A DNA stretch of 64,000 nt from Undaria pinnatifida (lineage: Eukaryota; Sar; Phaeophyceae; Laminariales; Alariaceae): assembly GCA_012845835.1 (NCBI GenBank), contig JABAKD010000019.1, positions 10,326,844 to 10,390,843 of the forward strand, given 5' to 3'. A program made the position numbers and the translations under genes. The first letter of the stretch is position 1; every line of letters starts with the position of its first letter. The notes under the pieces were generated by a model. That model made no database searches, was not told the DNA's origin, and was given only the letters and a program-made list of their open reading frames with translations. Shown piece after piece: positions 20,546 through 31,751 of this stretch.

Positions 20546-21326
20546 TTATAAAAATAAAAATACACTCCAGCTGTGAGATCGAATATTTTGTCGAAACTCA
20601 TCTTTGCAAGCTGTGTGTGATATTCCGATCGCGCATATTATGGGTTGTGTATCCTCATTAAGGATATAGGTCGGCGACTCCCCTTGCAACTACAGTGTAG
20701 CTATCAGGGCCAACAGGGTGATGTTAGGCAGTCTGTGCGCGGAAACTATAAAAAACCCGTTTCTGAGGGGGACAAAATCTGACAACTGTGGAAGGAAATG
20801 CATCAGTTTATCAAGTGATGTAAGTCGAATATCCGGTGAGGGGAGGGCGGAGTTTGTAAGGACGTGGGGGGCTGATTTTGATCAAAAGGGGGGCGGGAGA
20901 GCGGGAGGGCGGGGAGGGGAAGGGTGGGGCAGGTCAATTTGTGCGTGGAAACTATAAATATTTCTTGTGGGGGAGGGGGGGGGGATGTGGCGGGGGGGGC
21001 CGGGGGCGGGGGGGGAGGGCTTTAGGTCGCATACATGTAGGGGTTTGCTATACGCGTGGTGCTAGGTCTAGGCGATGGTGCGGGTGGTGGGGAAGGAGGG
21101 GGCGTTGGGGGCGCGGGTGGGTGGGAATTGCAGCAGCGGCATAGACGGCTCTGAAACGATAACAAGGCGATATCCAGGGCGTGGAAGTGTTTATTACTCT
21201 GGCGGGTTTCGATAGTAGGTGGGGCGTTTAAGCAAGAGGAAGCGAGGAAAAAAAAAAAAAAAAAAAAAAGGCGGGGGGGGGGGGGGGGGGGGGGGAGGGA
21301 GGGTTTTCAACAGGTTTAGGTCACAT
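20545..21326 (-). mobile_element. Retroposon family A, near full-length copy
   Basis: Complement of 27813-28597 over almost its whole length. It runs from the 3' end TTATAAAAATAAAAATACACTCC through GATCGAATATTTTGTCGAAAC, CGGCGACTCCCCTTGCAAC and G-rich blocks to the 5' start AACAGGTTTAGGTCACAT. Together with that copy it defines an element of about 785 bp. A 22-A run and a 23-G run lie near its 5' end. Confidence 0.75.
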
Positions 21327-21597
21327 ATAATATAAAAATCACGGATTGGGTCGACACTGATGTTCGCAACATTGTGTGTGATCCACCGATCGCGCGTATT
21401 AATATATATACATATAATATATATGCCTCGCCCGACAAGAACAAAACTTGATTTTTGAGCAAACCTTTTTGTTTAAGTTCATTGCTCCGATGAACAAAAC
21501 CAACCCATGGCCTGTTGTAGTAGTAGGCGAAACGAAAAAAAAAGTCCATGGCATGCTGCAAGAAGAAAAAAGAACGACAGGTTCCGACGATTTTGGG

Positions 21598-21693
21598 TTA
21601 ACGCCTTTACAACTGGAAACCCGTTTTTTGAGACAATATTACTTGGAACTAGTGTAGGGAGAGGGGCTTTGGGGCTCTAAATAAAGGGGTTAA
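21598..21693 (-). mobile_element. TTAA-type miniature element
   Basis: It starts TTAACGCCTTTACAACTGG and ends GGGGCTCTAAATAAAGGGGTTAA, 96 bp. The ends are imperfect inverted repeats and both are TTAA, the target of piggyBac-type transposons. Same family as 31572-31660 and 49030-49116. Confidence 0.6.
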
Positions 21694-22000
21694 GGACCGC
21701 CCGCCCCCGCGTCAGAAAACTTTTGAACAAAAAAATGCTGTTACGCCGGAAACCTAGTAGTCAGGACCAAATTATTATGGTTCTTAAAAACAGTGGAGTA
21801 TATTATAAAAATATATATTTTAGAGTGTATATCGTGGGTCCTGATTACTCTAATAATATTTGATTCTCCGTGTAATACCCCTAAATCGTGGGCTGCGTCC
21901 GACATTTGAATAAGTGAAATATGATATATATGGATGGCAAGCGCACGTATATATATCCAAAACCATGATGATCGTGGATGAATGTCGTGGTTACGGTGTC

Positions 22001-22265
22001 GAATGAGCTGTCGCTCAGGCTGGAAGTCCTCGGCATCGCCTCGGTAGCCAGCATCTAGAGAAATCACCATAGAGCCAGCGTATATCGCTTTTTGCGCCCA
22101 CCCGAAGGCATGAGATGGAGCATGACCGTTCTGACGAGCTCCTCTCACAGGGCTGGCCAAGGGGTTTCGCAGGATTATTTCGGTTCTCTGATACACCACA
22201 TGGTTCTGGAGATAACGCTTGGTTCTCATTTTAGGCTCCGTTTCCATTTTTCTGAAAACTCTGTT
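22001..22265 (-). mobile_element. Element O, copy 2 (one end)
   Basis: It matches 16991-17260 closely, including the terminus TCTGAAAACTCTGTT. The left boundary is not found, and similarity stops at 22001. A 168-codon minus frame continues beyond the shared part (to 21741) and is not preserved in copy 1. Confidence 0.6.
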
Positions 22266-22790
22266 TACTGTAGCGGTTGCAGCAGTAGTAGTAGTAGCAG
22301 TGTGTCCTCTGTATATCTTTTAGTTTGGGTCGAAGGATCCGACATTAAAGTGTTGGTTGTATAGCTATAACAATTTCACGTTAACAGCAGCAGCATTATT
22401 ATTAATATTATTAGTAGATCCAAGTGGTGGTTGTATAATGTCAATAAATAATAGTGGTAGCGGTTGCACCATACAAAACGTTAATAGCAGTAGTAAAAGT
22501 ATGTAATATAGCAGTGGATATATATATATGGCTCTGGGGCCCTCTGTTGAGCCGTTTTTTAAGCTTTTGAAATTAGTAAAATAGGTCAACAATTTTTTGA
22601 AGGCATTAATTAACGGCTAGTTAGTGGTGGCATTATTAGTGGAGGCTCTACAAGAGCCTCTTTTTGGACAAGTCTCTTGTATATCTATCTGTCGAACGAT
22701 CCAAGTGGCGGCTGTAGCATTAATTATGTTGCAGTGTCTGGACAAGTCGAAAGATCCATATGGAGGTTGTAGCATTAATGATGTTCTAAT

Positions 22791-22791
<1 letters not shown>
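22266..22791. repeat. Short duplicated blocks before the AAC/AAT array
   Basis: GATCCAAGTGGCGGCTGTAGC and GATCCATATGGAGGTTGTAGC with ATTAATTATGTT/ATTAATGATGTT form a ~65-bp pair (22680-22790). A related GATCCAAGTGGTGGTTGTA lies at about 22415. No gene was recognised. Confidence 0.45.
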
Positions 22792-23748
<957 letters not shown>

Positions 23749-23860
23749 CCTCTACTACGCGCGATAAAAACATAAAAATGAAGGCAAGTACCGGGAAGGG
23801 AAAAAGGTAAGACACACCCACCTTCCTGTGACCACACGGCTTGTCCAGAAGAAGAAGGTC
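23749..23860 (+). mobile_element. SINE body fragment, plus orientation
   Basis: CGCGCGATAAAAAC, AAAATGAAGGCAAGTACCGG and CCTGTGACCACACGGCTTGTCCAGAAG match the 3' half of the SINE. The tRNA-like head is missing. It is followed by a 450-bp purine-rich region. Confidence 0.55.
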
Positions 23861-24400
23861 GCGACCGCGCTGAGGGTGAAAAAAAGTGAAAAAAAACACT
23901 TTCACGCCGATTGAGCTGGTGGAGAAAACTTAAAAGTGAGAATTTGATTTGAAAAAAAAAGTGACAGCAACGGTCGTCGGGGAAAAGGTCGTGAGAAAAA
24001 CCTCGCGCGGGCGAGGGGAAAAAGTCGTGCTCCAAACTCATAATAAGCGAAGTTCTTAGGAAAAACATGGCCGCATAAAAATTGGAGCGGGCTTTCCGAA
24101 AGTCAACAAAGTTAGAGTGAAAACGGTTGAAAAAAGGCCGTTGGTGCAAAAAAAGGAAAGGTCGAGCGTCGAAGTTCGTGAGAATATCGTGCAAATAATC
24201 GGAGGAAAAAAAAGGCGTGTGAGATCGGCGCCGGGGAAAGGTCGTGTGTGTGTAACTCGCGGGGGGAAAGCTTGTGTAGAGAAAGTGTGTGGCGGGGGAA
24301 CCGTTGTGGGGAAGTGAAGGAAAAAGGAGAGCGTGGGCGGGTGTGTTTTGCATTTTCGCGTGCCATATGGTCTGCTCCAACCCTCTACGAAAAGGCCTAA
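23861..24400. repeat. Purine-rich region with GGTCGTG motif repeats
   Basis: GAAAAAGGTCGTG-like words recur at about 23850, 23985, 24020, 24155 and 24237. The 224-codon minus-strand frame over this region is pyrimidine-rich coding sense with few possible stops and partly overlaps a SINE, so I do not call it a gene. Confidence 0.4.
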
Positions 24401-24426
24401 CTTTTTTCCCTTTTTCCTATTTTTGT

Positions 24427-24907
24427 ATCCTCCGGCTGACCAGGAAAATACAAAAAAAAAGCTTTATTTAAAGCTCACCACAACAACCACTTCCTCCGCG
24501 TATTTTCATACTTGTAACACGTCGTGTGTCGTGTGTAACTCAAGTAATTTCATTCGCAAGTCTAGCGCTTCTAGCTGTCGCATCCTTCAATTTCCGTGTT
24601 TAGGGACAGCGCGAGCTGTCCCTATACCGGCGGTCCCCGTTACTACTCCACCAGCAGCGCAAGCTGCCGCCGTTGTATACGAATGCGTGAGTATGTCGAC
24701 CCGACTTGTTCCCTGGGACTCAAGTGCGCGGTGTGGGGATATATCTATAGCCACCCGGCACGTCATCCTTCCGGGTAATGTGGGACTTGCGCAAGCTCGC
24801 CCACTATACACTGTAATAACAAGACCTCCGGGGTCATGTGACAAAACAGCCTTTCTTTCGCCGGACTTCGTCCAGTTACCATCCACCCTACCCATTCGGG
24901 CGTTGGT
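24427..24907 (-). mobile_element. Retroposon family B, most complete and uninterrupted copy
   Basis: Plus-strand order: TCCTCCGGC, AAAGCTCACCAC, CACTTCCTCCGCGTATTTTC, GCGCGAGCTGTCCCTA, CGGTCCCCGTTACTACTCC, GCGCAAGCTGCCGCCGTTG, TGTCGACCCGACTTG, CGCAAGCTCGCCCACTATAC, GTCATGTGACAAAACAGCC, CCGGACTTCGTCC. On the minus strand the CCGCCGGAGGAT end carries A-runs in other copies, so I read B as a poly(A) retroposon. It is the undisturbed counterpart of 43860-44835. Confidence 0.65.
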
Positions 24908-24982
24908 CCTCGTAGCCTATAACCCATGTTTGTTGTTGTTGCTGTTGTTGCTGTTGTTGTTGTCTTACATTAACTCTAACCC

Positions 24983-25321
24983 ATTTTTTTTTATTTTTAT
25001 TTTTATTTTTTGCACACTTTCTCTTTCCAGCTTCTGGACAAGCCGTGGTCACAGGTGTCATCCCTTCTCCTCCCCGGTTCTTGCCTTCAATTTTTATCGC
25101 GCATAGGTATCGCGCATAGGGTTCAGCTATCCCACTACCCGTCGATTGTTCATCGAGTGTTGCTAACTCACGCTCTCGCGCTTTCCGTCGTAAGTCAATA
25201 ATTTGTGCACAAGAAAAAGTCCCAACGAATTTATACGAGCATGCACTCGGCGGGGCTCGAACTCACGAAACTGACCTATACCAGGCTCGAGGATGACCTG
25301 ATACGCCACCGGGGCGACCGG
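24983..25321 (-). mobile_element. tRNA-derived SINE, copy 2 (best preserved)
   Basis: On the minus strand the head has an A box TGGCGTATCAGG (25297-25308, 11 of 12 consensus positions) and a B box GAGTTCGAGCC (25254-25264), about 45 nt apart. Then follow TATAAATTCGTTGGGACTTTT, the AACACTCGATGAACAATCGA body, and GACCACGGCTTGTCCAGAAG. The tail is T-rich on the plus strand (24983-25010, TTTTTA units). Boxes plus an A-rich tail identify a Pol III-transcribed SINE. Confidence 0.8.
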
Positions 25322-25591
25322 TTACCCATACATCTGACTGACTGCGTAATCCCACGCTAGGCAGGGGTGGACCGGAGGTTTCCTGAGATCCTCCTATAAC
25401 ATGACATGTGTATGAGGAGGAGCTCAATATCTCGCCCGAAATATATATATATATCTTCGAAGACAAACAATCGTTCTCGCACACCACGACCGACTTGTAA
25501 CAATATTTTATGTGCACTAACTACTACTGCTGCTGCTGCTGTCTGTAGTAGTCCTAAAACAACATATATATTTTCATTTTTTTAAATACAT

Positions 25592-25967
25592 ACGTATTAG
25601 TGGGGTATTAGTCCGTTTGACCACTTGCAAAAGGTTAACCAATAGGTTACCCAAACTAAGCCTTATAACACTCTCCCCCCCTGAAACGGCGGGATAGCAG
25701 GTCGGCCGGATATACGGCGGACCTCTGTCAATATCCAAGCCGTTTCATTTCCTGCGGATATCATGGAGAGTATTTTTCAAGTTCGACATGATTGAGGAAA
25801 ATTTGAAAAGTTTATTATTGTGGATGGTGGGGATCGAACCCACGACCCGAAAAAACCGTGTCCTGCCGACGACGCCATTTGTTAAGGTATAAGTGGGGTA
25901 TTAGTCCGTTTGACCACTTACTTGCAAAAGGTTAACCAATAGCTTACCCAAACTAAGCCTTATAACA
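25592..25967 (-). mobile_element. Miniature LTR retroelement, family F, copy 2
   Basis: LTR-like direct repeats at 25592-25670 and 25880-25967 share GGGGTATTAGTCCGTTTGACC, CTTGCAAAAGGTTAACCAAT and ACCCAAACTAAGCCTTATAACA. On the minus strand: LTR (TGTTATAAGG...TTAACA), AA, primer-site TGGCGTCGTCGGCAGGACA, B box GGTTCGATCC (25831-25840), polypurine GGGGGGAGAG (25671-25680), LTR. About 376 bp, non-coding. Confidence 0.75.
25859..25877 (-). other. Putative primer-binding site, family F copy 2
   Basis: The minus strand reads TGGCGTCGTCGGCAGGACA two bases after the LTR end. These 19 bases are identical to those of family H at 30-48. The first 12 also fit an A box, so a tRNA-like promoter is the alternative reading. 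Confidence 0.65.
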
Positions 25968-26117
25968 CTTGACCGTCGGACGTTTTTTCCCTTGATTGAC
26001 CGTCTCCCGACTGACGTCAAACTACTGGGTTTTAGTATAAAACGATCGATTTGACACCCTTGACCGCGCTGGACGTTTTTCCTTGACTAACGGTTTCATG
26101 ACATCTTTGACTCCCCT

Positions 26118-26654
26118 CAACCGAGAGGAGCTCCAGAAAAGAAAATGGTCAAACCTGCGCACTTTTACTTCTACCGCATAACTAGTAGTGGAGAGCATCA
26201 ATCAGATAGATAGATGCTGTGTCTGTCGAAGAAAGTATAATAGTGCGTCACTGCTCTGTATATATGTATATATAATACTGTACCTTCATTTTCCCCCCCT
26301 AAGCCCGCCCATTGTAGTGCCACCTTCAAAATATGCGTTGTGACTCTCGTATGAGAAAACTACGGGCTGTACCGGGGGCCCGTGTAGAACGACTGCGGGC
26401 GAGGTATATATATAGTCTATAGAGCTCCCCTCTGTCCAGTGAGAGGAGCTCCAGAAAAGAAAATGGTCGCACACTCTGCACTTGTACCGCATAGAGCTCA
26501 TCATCTCTCGCATATCTGTCGAAGAAATAGAGTGATAGAGTGCGTCACTGCTCTGTATGATACCTTTATTTTTTCTTGTCCCCCCTAAGAAGGCCCGCCC
26601 ATTGTGCCACCTTGTCAAAATATACGTTGACTCCAATCGCGTGAGAAAACTACA
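26118..26654 (+). repeat. Tandem duplication of ~230 bp
   Basis: 26118-26353 and 26438-26654 share GAGAGGAGCTCCAGAAAAGA, ATGGTC, CTTTTAC..TACCGCATA, CTGTCGAAGAAA, GTGCGTCACTGCTCTGTAT, CCCCCCTAAG, GCCCGCCCATTGT, GCCACCTT and GAGAAAACTAC in order. The first block also occurs near 18385. The 184-codon minus frame covering it is not supported as a gene. Confidence 0.65.
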
Positions 26655-26844
26655 CAGGTAGAGGTTATGAATGTCCTGTGAGAAAATTTCAGGTGACATA
26701 TATTTATATGAGAAAATAATCACATGATGTGTGTGTTGTCTTCGCATGAAACTGCTGTTCCTTCTACCCAGCGACAGCTCAGTACACCCAGAGTGTCCGG
26801 TTGCTGATTCATCCTGCAGAGATACAAATTCTGTCGTCACAGAA

Positions 26845-26945
26845 TTGTTGTTGTTGTTGTTGTTGTTGTCTCATATTAACTCAAGATTGTCAAAAATCTA
26901 GAGTCCGTGGTCACACAAAAAAGTGCTGGAGCCCTAGGAATGAAT
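26845..26945 (-). repeat. (GTT)n and family J2 fragment
   Basis: A short GTT run precedes ATTAACTC, TCTAGAGTCCGTGGTCACA and GTGCTGGAGCCCTAGGAA. These are the complement of blocks at 43100-43180 and 48650-48720. Confidence 0.45.
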
Positions 26946-27137
26946 ATATGTATATACCTAAGTATAATTATAGTAGAGTTGACCTATCATGAATCGAAAA
27001 TTACAGTAGTTATGCTCTCTAAAGAAACATTATTGTGTTGTTCAAAACCATGGAACTAACGACTAACCCACCAGCGGAGTCATCCCACCGGTAAATTGCA
27101 CTTTGTGGGGGGCAAAACGTGTTTTTCACCACCGGTC

Positions 27138-27313
27138 GGTTTAGAGCCCCCGAACCCCTCCCTGTACTAAATCCAACTGATTTTGTCCCCAAAACGGGTT
27201 TCCAGTTGTAAAGGGGGCTAACCCCTATAGAGCGCCCCCAAACCCCTCCCTAGATACTATTAATGAACCCAAGTAATGTTGTCCCCAAGAATAGGTTTCC
27301 ATTTGTGAGGGGG
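27138..27313 (+). mobile_element. Two adjacent decayed TTAA-type elements
   Basis: 27138-27213 and about 27210-27313 each contain CCCCTCCCT, CCAAGT/CCAACT, TTGTCCCCAA and GGTTTCCA-TTGT-A-GGGG. Their TTAA ends are decayed. They stand head to tail. Confidence 0.5.
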
Positions 27314-27412
27314 TTATTAAACTCCTCCTCAACAGTGTGGAACTATCACGTTAGTAGTGTCATGATTCCACGCGATCACCTATTATGTACTGAAGTACAT
27401 ATTATTTGGAAA

Positions 27413-27530
27413 AACGCGATCGGAGTATCACACACACAGCTTACTCTCAAAAAGAGATGAGTTTCGATGAAATATCGATATCTCACAGCGCTGGATATCC
27501 AAAGTGTATTTTCCTTTTTATACTGTAAAT
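27413..27530 (+). mobile_element. Retroposon family A, 3' fragment
   Basis: Shared words: GCGATCGGAGTATCACACAC, GATGAGTTTCGATGAAAT, ATCTCACAG, AAAGTGTATTTTCCTTTTTATA, with small insertions. Confidence 0.55.
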
Positions 27531-27695
27531 ACAATTTAAAGATTATACCAAGGGTGTCAAATCGACCTCGTTATATATAACATAAAAGCTCCTAGGAGTA
27601 GTTTCGCGTGAGTCAAGGCAACTTCTCGGAAAATCGCCCGTCAAGGGGTCAAAGTGCCGTCTCCTGACATGTTTGCAGTACGACGGAATATATAG

Positions 27696-27810
27696 CCGGT
27701 CGTCCCGGTTGCGTGCATCAGGTTTTCCTCGAGCCTGTTATATATAGGTCAGTTTCGTGAGTTCGGCTCCCCCCGAGTATATACTCGTATAAATTCGTGG
27801 GGACTCTTTT
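27696..27810 (+). mobile_element. SINE head fragment, plus orientation
   Basis: CCTCGAGCCTG, TATAGGTCAGTTTCGTGAGTT, CGGCTCCCCCCGAGT and ACTCGTATAAATTCGTGGGGA match the 5' part of the SINE. It stops exactly where the family-A element begins (27813), so A may have inserted into it. Confidence 0.6.
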
Positions 27811-27812
27811 GT

Positions 27813-28597
27813 ATGTGACCTAAACCTCTTGAACACTCTTTCCCCTCCCCCCCCACCGCCTTTTTTATATTTTATTTTTTTTCCCTCGCTTCCTCTTGCT
27901 TAAACGCCCCACCTACTATCGAACTCCGCCAGAGTAGTAAACACTTCCACGCCCTGGATATCGCCATATCGCCTCGTTATCGTTTCAGAGCCGTCCATGC
28001 CGCTGCTGCAATTCCCACCCACCCTCGCCCCCAACGCCCCCTCCTTCCCCACCACCCGTACCATCGCCTAGACCTAGCACCACGCGTATAGCAAACCTCT
28101 ACATCTATGCGACCTAAAGCCCTCCCCCCCGCCCTCGGCCCCCCCCGCCACATTCCCCCCCCCTCCTCCACAAGAAATATTTATAGTTTCCACGCACAAA
28201 GTGACCTGCCCCACCCGTCCCCTCCCCCCCCTTCCCCCCTCCCGCCCCCCTTTTGGTCAAAATCAGGCCCCCACGTCCTTGAAAACTCCGCCCTCCCCTC
28301 ACCGGATATTCGACTTACAGGATTAACTTGATGAACTGATGATGCATTTCCCTCCACAGCTGTCAGATTTTGTCCCCCTCAGAAACGGGTTTTATAGTTT
28401 CCGCGCACAGACTGACTAAAATCACCCTGTTGACCCTGATAGCGACACTGTAGTTGCAAGGGGAGCCGCCGACCTATATCCTTAATGAGGACACACAACC
28501 CGTAATACGCGCGATCGGAGTATCACACACAGCTCGCAAAGATGAGTTTCGACAAAATATTCGATCTCACAGCTGGAGCGTATTTTAATTTTTATAA
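27813..28597 (+). mobile_element. Retroposon family A, near full-length reference copy
   Basis: 5' start ATGTGACCTAAACC. Then a GC-rich block (27895-28060), CCATCGCCTAGACCTAGCACC, C-rich blocks, AATATTTATAGTTTCCACGC, GGTCAAAATCAGGCCCCCAC, CTGTCAGATTTTGTCCCCC, the GGGGAGCCGCCGACCTATAT block, and the 3' end GCGTATTTTAATTTTTATAATA. There are no terminal inverted repeats. At least ten copies share this 3' end with different 5' ends, the pattern of a LINE-mobilised retroposon. No promoter boxes or ORF were recognised. Confidence 0.75.
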
Positions 28598-28971
28598 TAT
28601 AGTCCAGAGAGAGAGAGAATCGAGAATCAATCGGTTTATTAACAAAAAAAATGATAAACTAAAGTTTGTGAAAGCACTTTGTTTGCAATAAAATCCGACG
28701 GTGCGTGAACAAACCCTCCTGTATAGCCCAGGTGTACACCTAGACATTGTAAACAAAACATTTTTGCAAAACAAAACAGGAAATAATGACAAATAATTGG
28801 AACGATGTTGTGCTCTAAGAACTCGTAGTAATAGTTACAAACTCGCTAGCTAAAACCTAATACACACCTACATGTCATTGCATGCGTCTTCAGGCAGGAA
28901 TTTGATGCGGCAGACTGTACGACGCGTTTGACATTTTTTTCGCTTTTTTTTTGGTACCACACAGCGCAGCA

Positions 28972-29205
28972 GCGCATCACATTCTTCAGAAGTCCCGTCG
29001 TTTGTTTTGCTGCCTCTTATCTCGTTTTTTTTCTCATTTTTTCATATACATATTTTTTTTTGTTTTATTTTCATTGTCTGGCTTTTTTGTTTCATGAGTG
29101 TTCTATCGTACCCGGTACGATAGCATTTCACTTGCTTTAAATAGCTTTTAAGATGAATTGCTACTACTGCTGCTGCCGTTTGGTTTACTCTGTCTCACAG
29201 TAGTG
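28972..29205 (+). repeat. Family J dispersed repeat, copy 1
   Basis: CATCACATTCTTCAGAA, pyrimidine runs, GTCTGGCTTTTTTGTTTCATG, CGTACCCGGTACGATAGCA, TTTCACTTGCTTTA and TTTGGTTTACTCTGTCTCAC recur at 39600-39905 and 50745-51025. At 29205-29310 the second half of J appears inverted. Confidence 0.55.
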
Positions 29206-29409
29206 TGTGTGTTGTGTGTTCTTCACATTAAACCGTTCTTCTACTCGTCGACATCCAGCACACCCAGTGTCCGTACTGATTCTTCACCCTAGAAAGATCA
29301 GCTCTGTGGTCACAAGCCACGACACAGAGATAATGCATCGTAATGCATTCGACAACGCAATGTCATGCCCTAGTACTGGGTACGACAGGCACAACATACA
29401 TACGTCAGC

Positions 29410-29640
29410 AACAGAAATACATTGGAAGAGAGAAATACGAAATAAACAAAAACAAAAACAAAAACAAAAAACAAAAAACAAATAAAAACAAAGATAAGAA
29501 TAAAACAAAAAATGAAACAAACAAAATGAAGGGGAAATCGAAGAAACAACCCAACCGCAAAGGAGAGCCAAAGCTCGGAAAAGAAACATAATAAAATGAA
29601 ATAAAATAAAGTAAAGTAAAACCAAAATAAGATAATCCGA
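29410..29640. repeat. A-rich (AAAAC/AAAAT) simple repeat
   Basis: AAACAAAAACAAAAAC and AAATAAAATAAAGTAAAG runs. The Phe/Leu-rich minus frames of 79-127 codons here reflect this composition. Confidence 0.8.
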
Positions 29641-29716
29641 ACACGAGCCAAAAACCTGGACACGCAAGGAGGGAACAAAGGGGAAAAAAATACCCCAGAG
29701 AAAGACGAAAAGTGCT

Positions 29717-29880
29717 ATGTACCTACTAGTCGGCCTGGTACCTTGCTACCCTGTCTGCCATCTCCTTCCTGCCTTCGTCCACCGCGGTCTCCCTTCTATT
29801 CCTCCTGTTGCCCCCCCTGCCCCCATTCCCTTGGACGGCTTTCCTTCTACTCCTCCTGTTTCCCCCCCACCCCCCTTTGT
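29717..29880 (+). repeat. Short C-rich tandem duplication
   Basis: CTTCTATTCCTCCTGTT-CCCCCC and CTTCTACTCCTCCTGTTTCCCCCC are two ~50-bp copies. The Pro-rich ORFs over it are low complexity. Confidence 0.5.
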
Positions 29881-29974
29881 GTTCTTCTCATTAAACCAAA
29901 ATACCTTGTAAAAGAGAGAAACAACGAAAGAAACCAAGACAAAATAAATAAATAAATAAATGAATAGTACAGAG

Positions 29975-30205
29975 TAGTGACCACAGCATTTGTATCTGTC
30001 TAGGATGAAGAATCAGAGCACGGACTCTGGGTGTACACTGGTGATGTCGATGGGTAGAAAGAACGACGGTTAAAATGTGAAGCCAACACACACAGAGTCT
30101 GTGACCACAGAATTTGAATGAAGAATCAGCACGGACTCTGGGTGTAACTACTGATGACGTCGTTGGGTAGAAAGAACGGTTTGAAATGTGAAGTCAACAC
30201 ACAGG
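29975..30205 (+). repeat. Family J second half, two tandem copies
   Basis: GTGACCACAG, TTTG, ATGAAGAATCAG, CACGGACTCTGGGTGTA, GATGTCGTTGGGTAGAAAGAA and ATGTGAAG-CAACACAC occur twice, at about 29975-30094 and 30095-30204. Confidence 0.65.
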
Positions 30206-30482
30206 TACACATGCACCGGTAGCCGTTACGCACGCTCGGCATGACGCGTTGAATTTTCGACTTTTTTCCGTGGCACGGTATTAGAGGCAGACACGCACGG
30301 CATGCGACGATGACGATGTATTTTTTTCTAGTTTCTCTTCAGTATAGTAGTAGCAGCGCCCATGGAATAGCAGCGCCCATGGGTGAAAATGACGGATTGA
30401 TTGGTGTTTTTCTTTTCTTTTTTATTCATCTTACTGTCTTTTTTTCTTTTTTACTGCGCGCAGATCTATATGTTGTTTTCTC

Positions 30483-30613
30483 ACATTATTATAAAAAATT
30501 AAAATACACTCCAGCTGTGAGATCGAAGATTTCGTCGAAACTCATCTTTGCAAGCTGTGTGTGATACTCCGATCGCGCGCATTACGAGTTGTGTGTCCTC
30601 ATTAAGGATATTA
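30483..30613 (-). mobile_element. Retroposon family A, 3' fragment
   Basis: Complement of the A 3' end: ATAAAAAATTAAAATACACTCC, GAAGATTTCGTCGAAACTC, TTGCAAGCTGTGTGTGATAC, GAGTTGTGTGTCCTCATTAA. Confidence 0.7.
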
Positions 30614-30956
30614 TATATAATCCAGTGTGCTGGCTCGCATACTATCGTTTTTCTCTCCGCGTGTCACTCATTGCGATTCGCATTCCATATGGCTAAACCA
30701 CCTTGCTTGCTGTATTTGCACCGAATGATGACCGTGTGTATGTGTTGTATCTCTGATGTGTCTCGTAGCATGTCTTTGACAACAGGCAGAGCTTGTCTCA
30801 TATCTATGATCATAGGACGCATCGGTACGGACACCGGTTGTGCTTTATGCAGAGAGTAGAGGTAGGGACCTCATCATTCAAAAAACGTTCAGCCCAAAAG
30901 CGCTCTCTCTACCTCTACTGTTTGTTTTTTTTTTTCTTGTATTTATTTATTTATTT

Positions 30957-31425
30957 TCCCCAAAACCGTCAGATTTATCCCCTTGAAAGGATTTATAGCT
31001 TACACGCACAAATTGCCCGCCCGTCAGCCCCCCCCCCCCCCCTTTCCCCCCCTCCAACCCCCTCCAACCCCGCTCGCTTTTGATCAAAACCAGGCCCCCA
31101 CGTCCTTCAAAACTCCGCCCCCCCCCCTCACCGGTTATTCGACTTACAGGATTAACTTGATAAAAGGATACATTTCCCTCCACAGCTGTCAGATTTTGTC
31201 CCCCTCAGAAACGGGTTTTATAGTTTCCGCGCCCAGACTGACTAAAATCACCCTGTTGACCCTGATAGCTACACTGTAGTTGTAAGGGGAGTCGCCGACC
31301 TATATCCTTAATGAGGACACACAACTCGTAATACGCGCGATCGGAGTATCACACACAGCTTGCAAAGATGAGTTTCGACGAAATCTTCGATGTCACAGCT
31401 GGAGTGTATTTTCATTTTTTATAAT
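30957..31425 (+). mobile_element. Retroposon family A copy
   Basis: From CCAAAACCGTCAGATTTATCC through C-rich and GTTGTAAGGGGAGTCGCCG blocks to GGAGTGTATTTTCATTTTTT. It is truncated at the 5' end. Confidence 0.7.
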
Positions 31426-31571
31426 ATATAAGTTTTCTTTCGTACATTTTTTCACATGTTTCTGGAGATTCGGGTAAAAATAGCTCAAGCTCCAGAAACT
31501 TTTCGTTTGTGTACCATCTTTTGTCCATAGCTCTGCAAAACGCAGACTTGACGCTGACCTCGCCCTTTCGG

Positions 31572-31660
31572 TTAACCCCTTTAGAGCCCCCGAACCCCTC
31601 CCTGTACTACATCCAAGTAATTTGTCCCCCAAAACGGGTTTCCAGTTGTAAAGGCGTTAA
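31572..31660 (+). mobile_element. TTAA-type miniature element, best copy
   Basis: TTAACCCCTTTAGAGCCCCC at the left and CAGTTGTAAAGGCGTTAA at the right are imperfect inverted ends. Both begin or end with TTAA. The 89-bp interior has CCCTCCCTGTACTACATCCA and CCCAAAACGGGTTTCC. It has no coding capacity. Confidence 0.65.
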
Positions 31661-31751
31661 GTCAACACCGTGGACTTGCCGGCCTTCCTCGGCCGAACCC
31701 TGAAACAGGTTTGACGGCCAAGAAGGTGCTGCTATGTAGCTTTTCTTGTTG

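Noticed and set aside
21741..22247. 168-codon minus ORF as a conserved transposase
   Set aside because: Only the first ~75 codons lie in the shared O region, and a 4-bp difference breaks the frame in the other copy.
24333..25106. 257-codon plus ORF
   Set aside because: It runs through the family-B retroposon, a GTT run and a SINE tail, so it is a chance read-through of three repeats.
25235..25321. A tRNA gene on the minus strand
   Set aside because: A and B boxes are present, but acceptor and anticodon stems do not form, and the sequence continues into a shared ~340-bp repeat with an A-rich tail, so it is a SINE head.
25820..25880. A tRNA gene within family F
   Set aside because: The T arm looks good, but no 5' acceptor strand matches and the region is part of a repeated element.
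27813..28597. Family A as a Helitron
   Set aside because: No TC start, no CTRR end with preceding hairpin, and copies are truncated at the 5' side.
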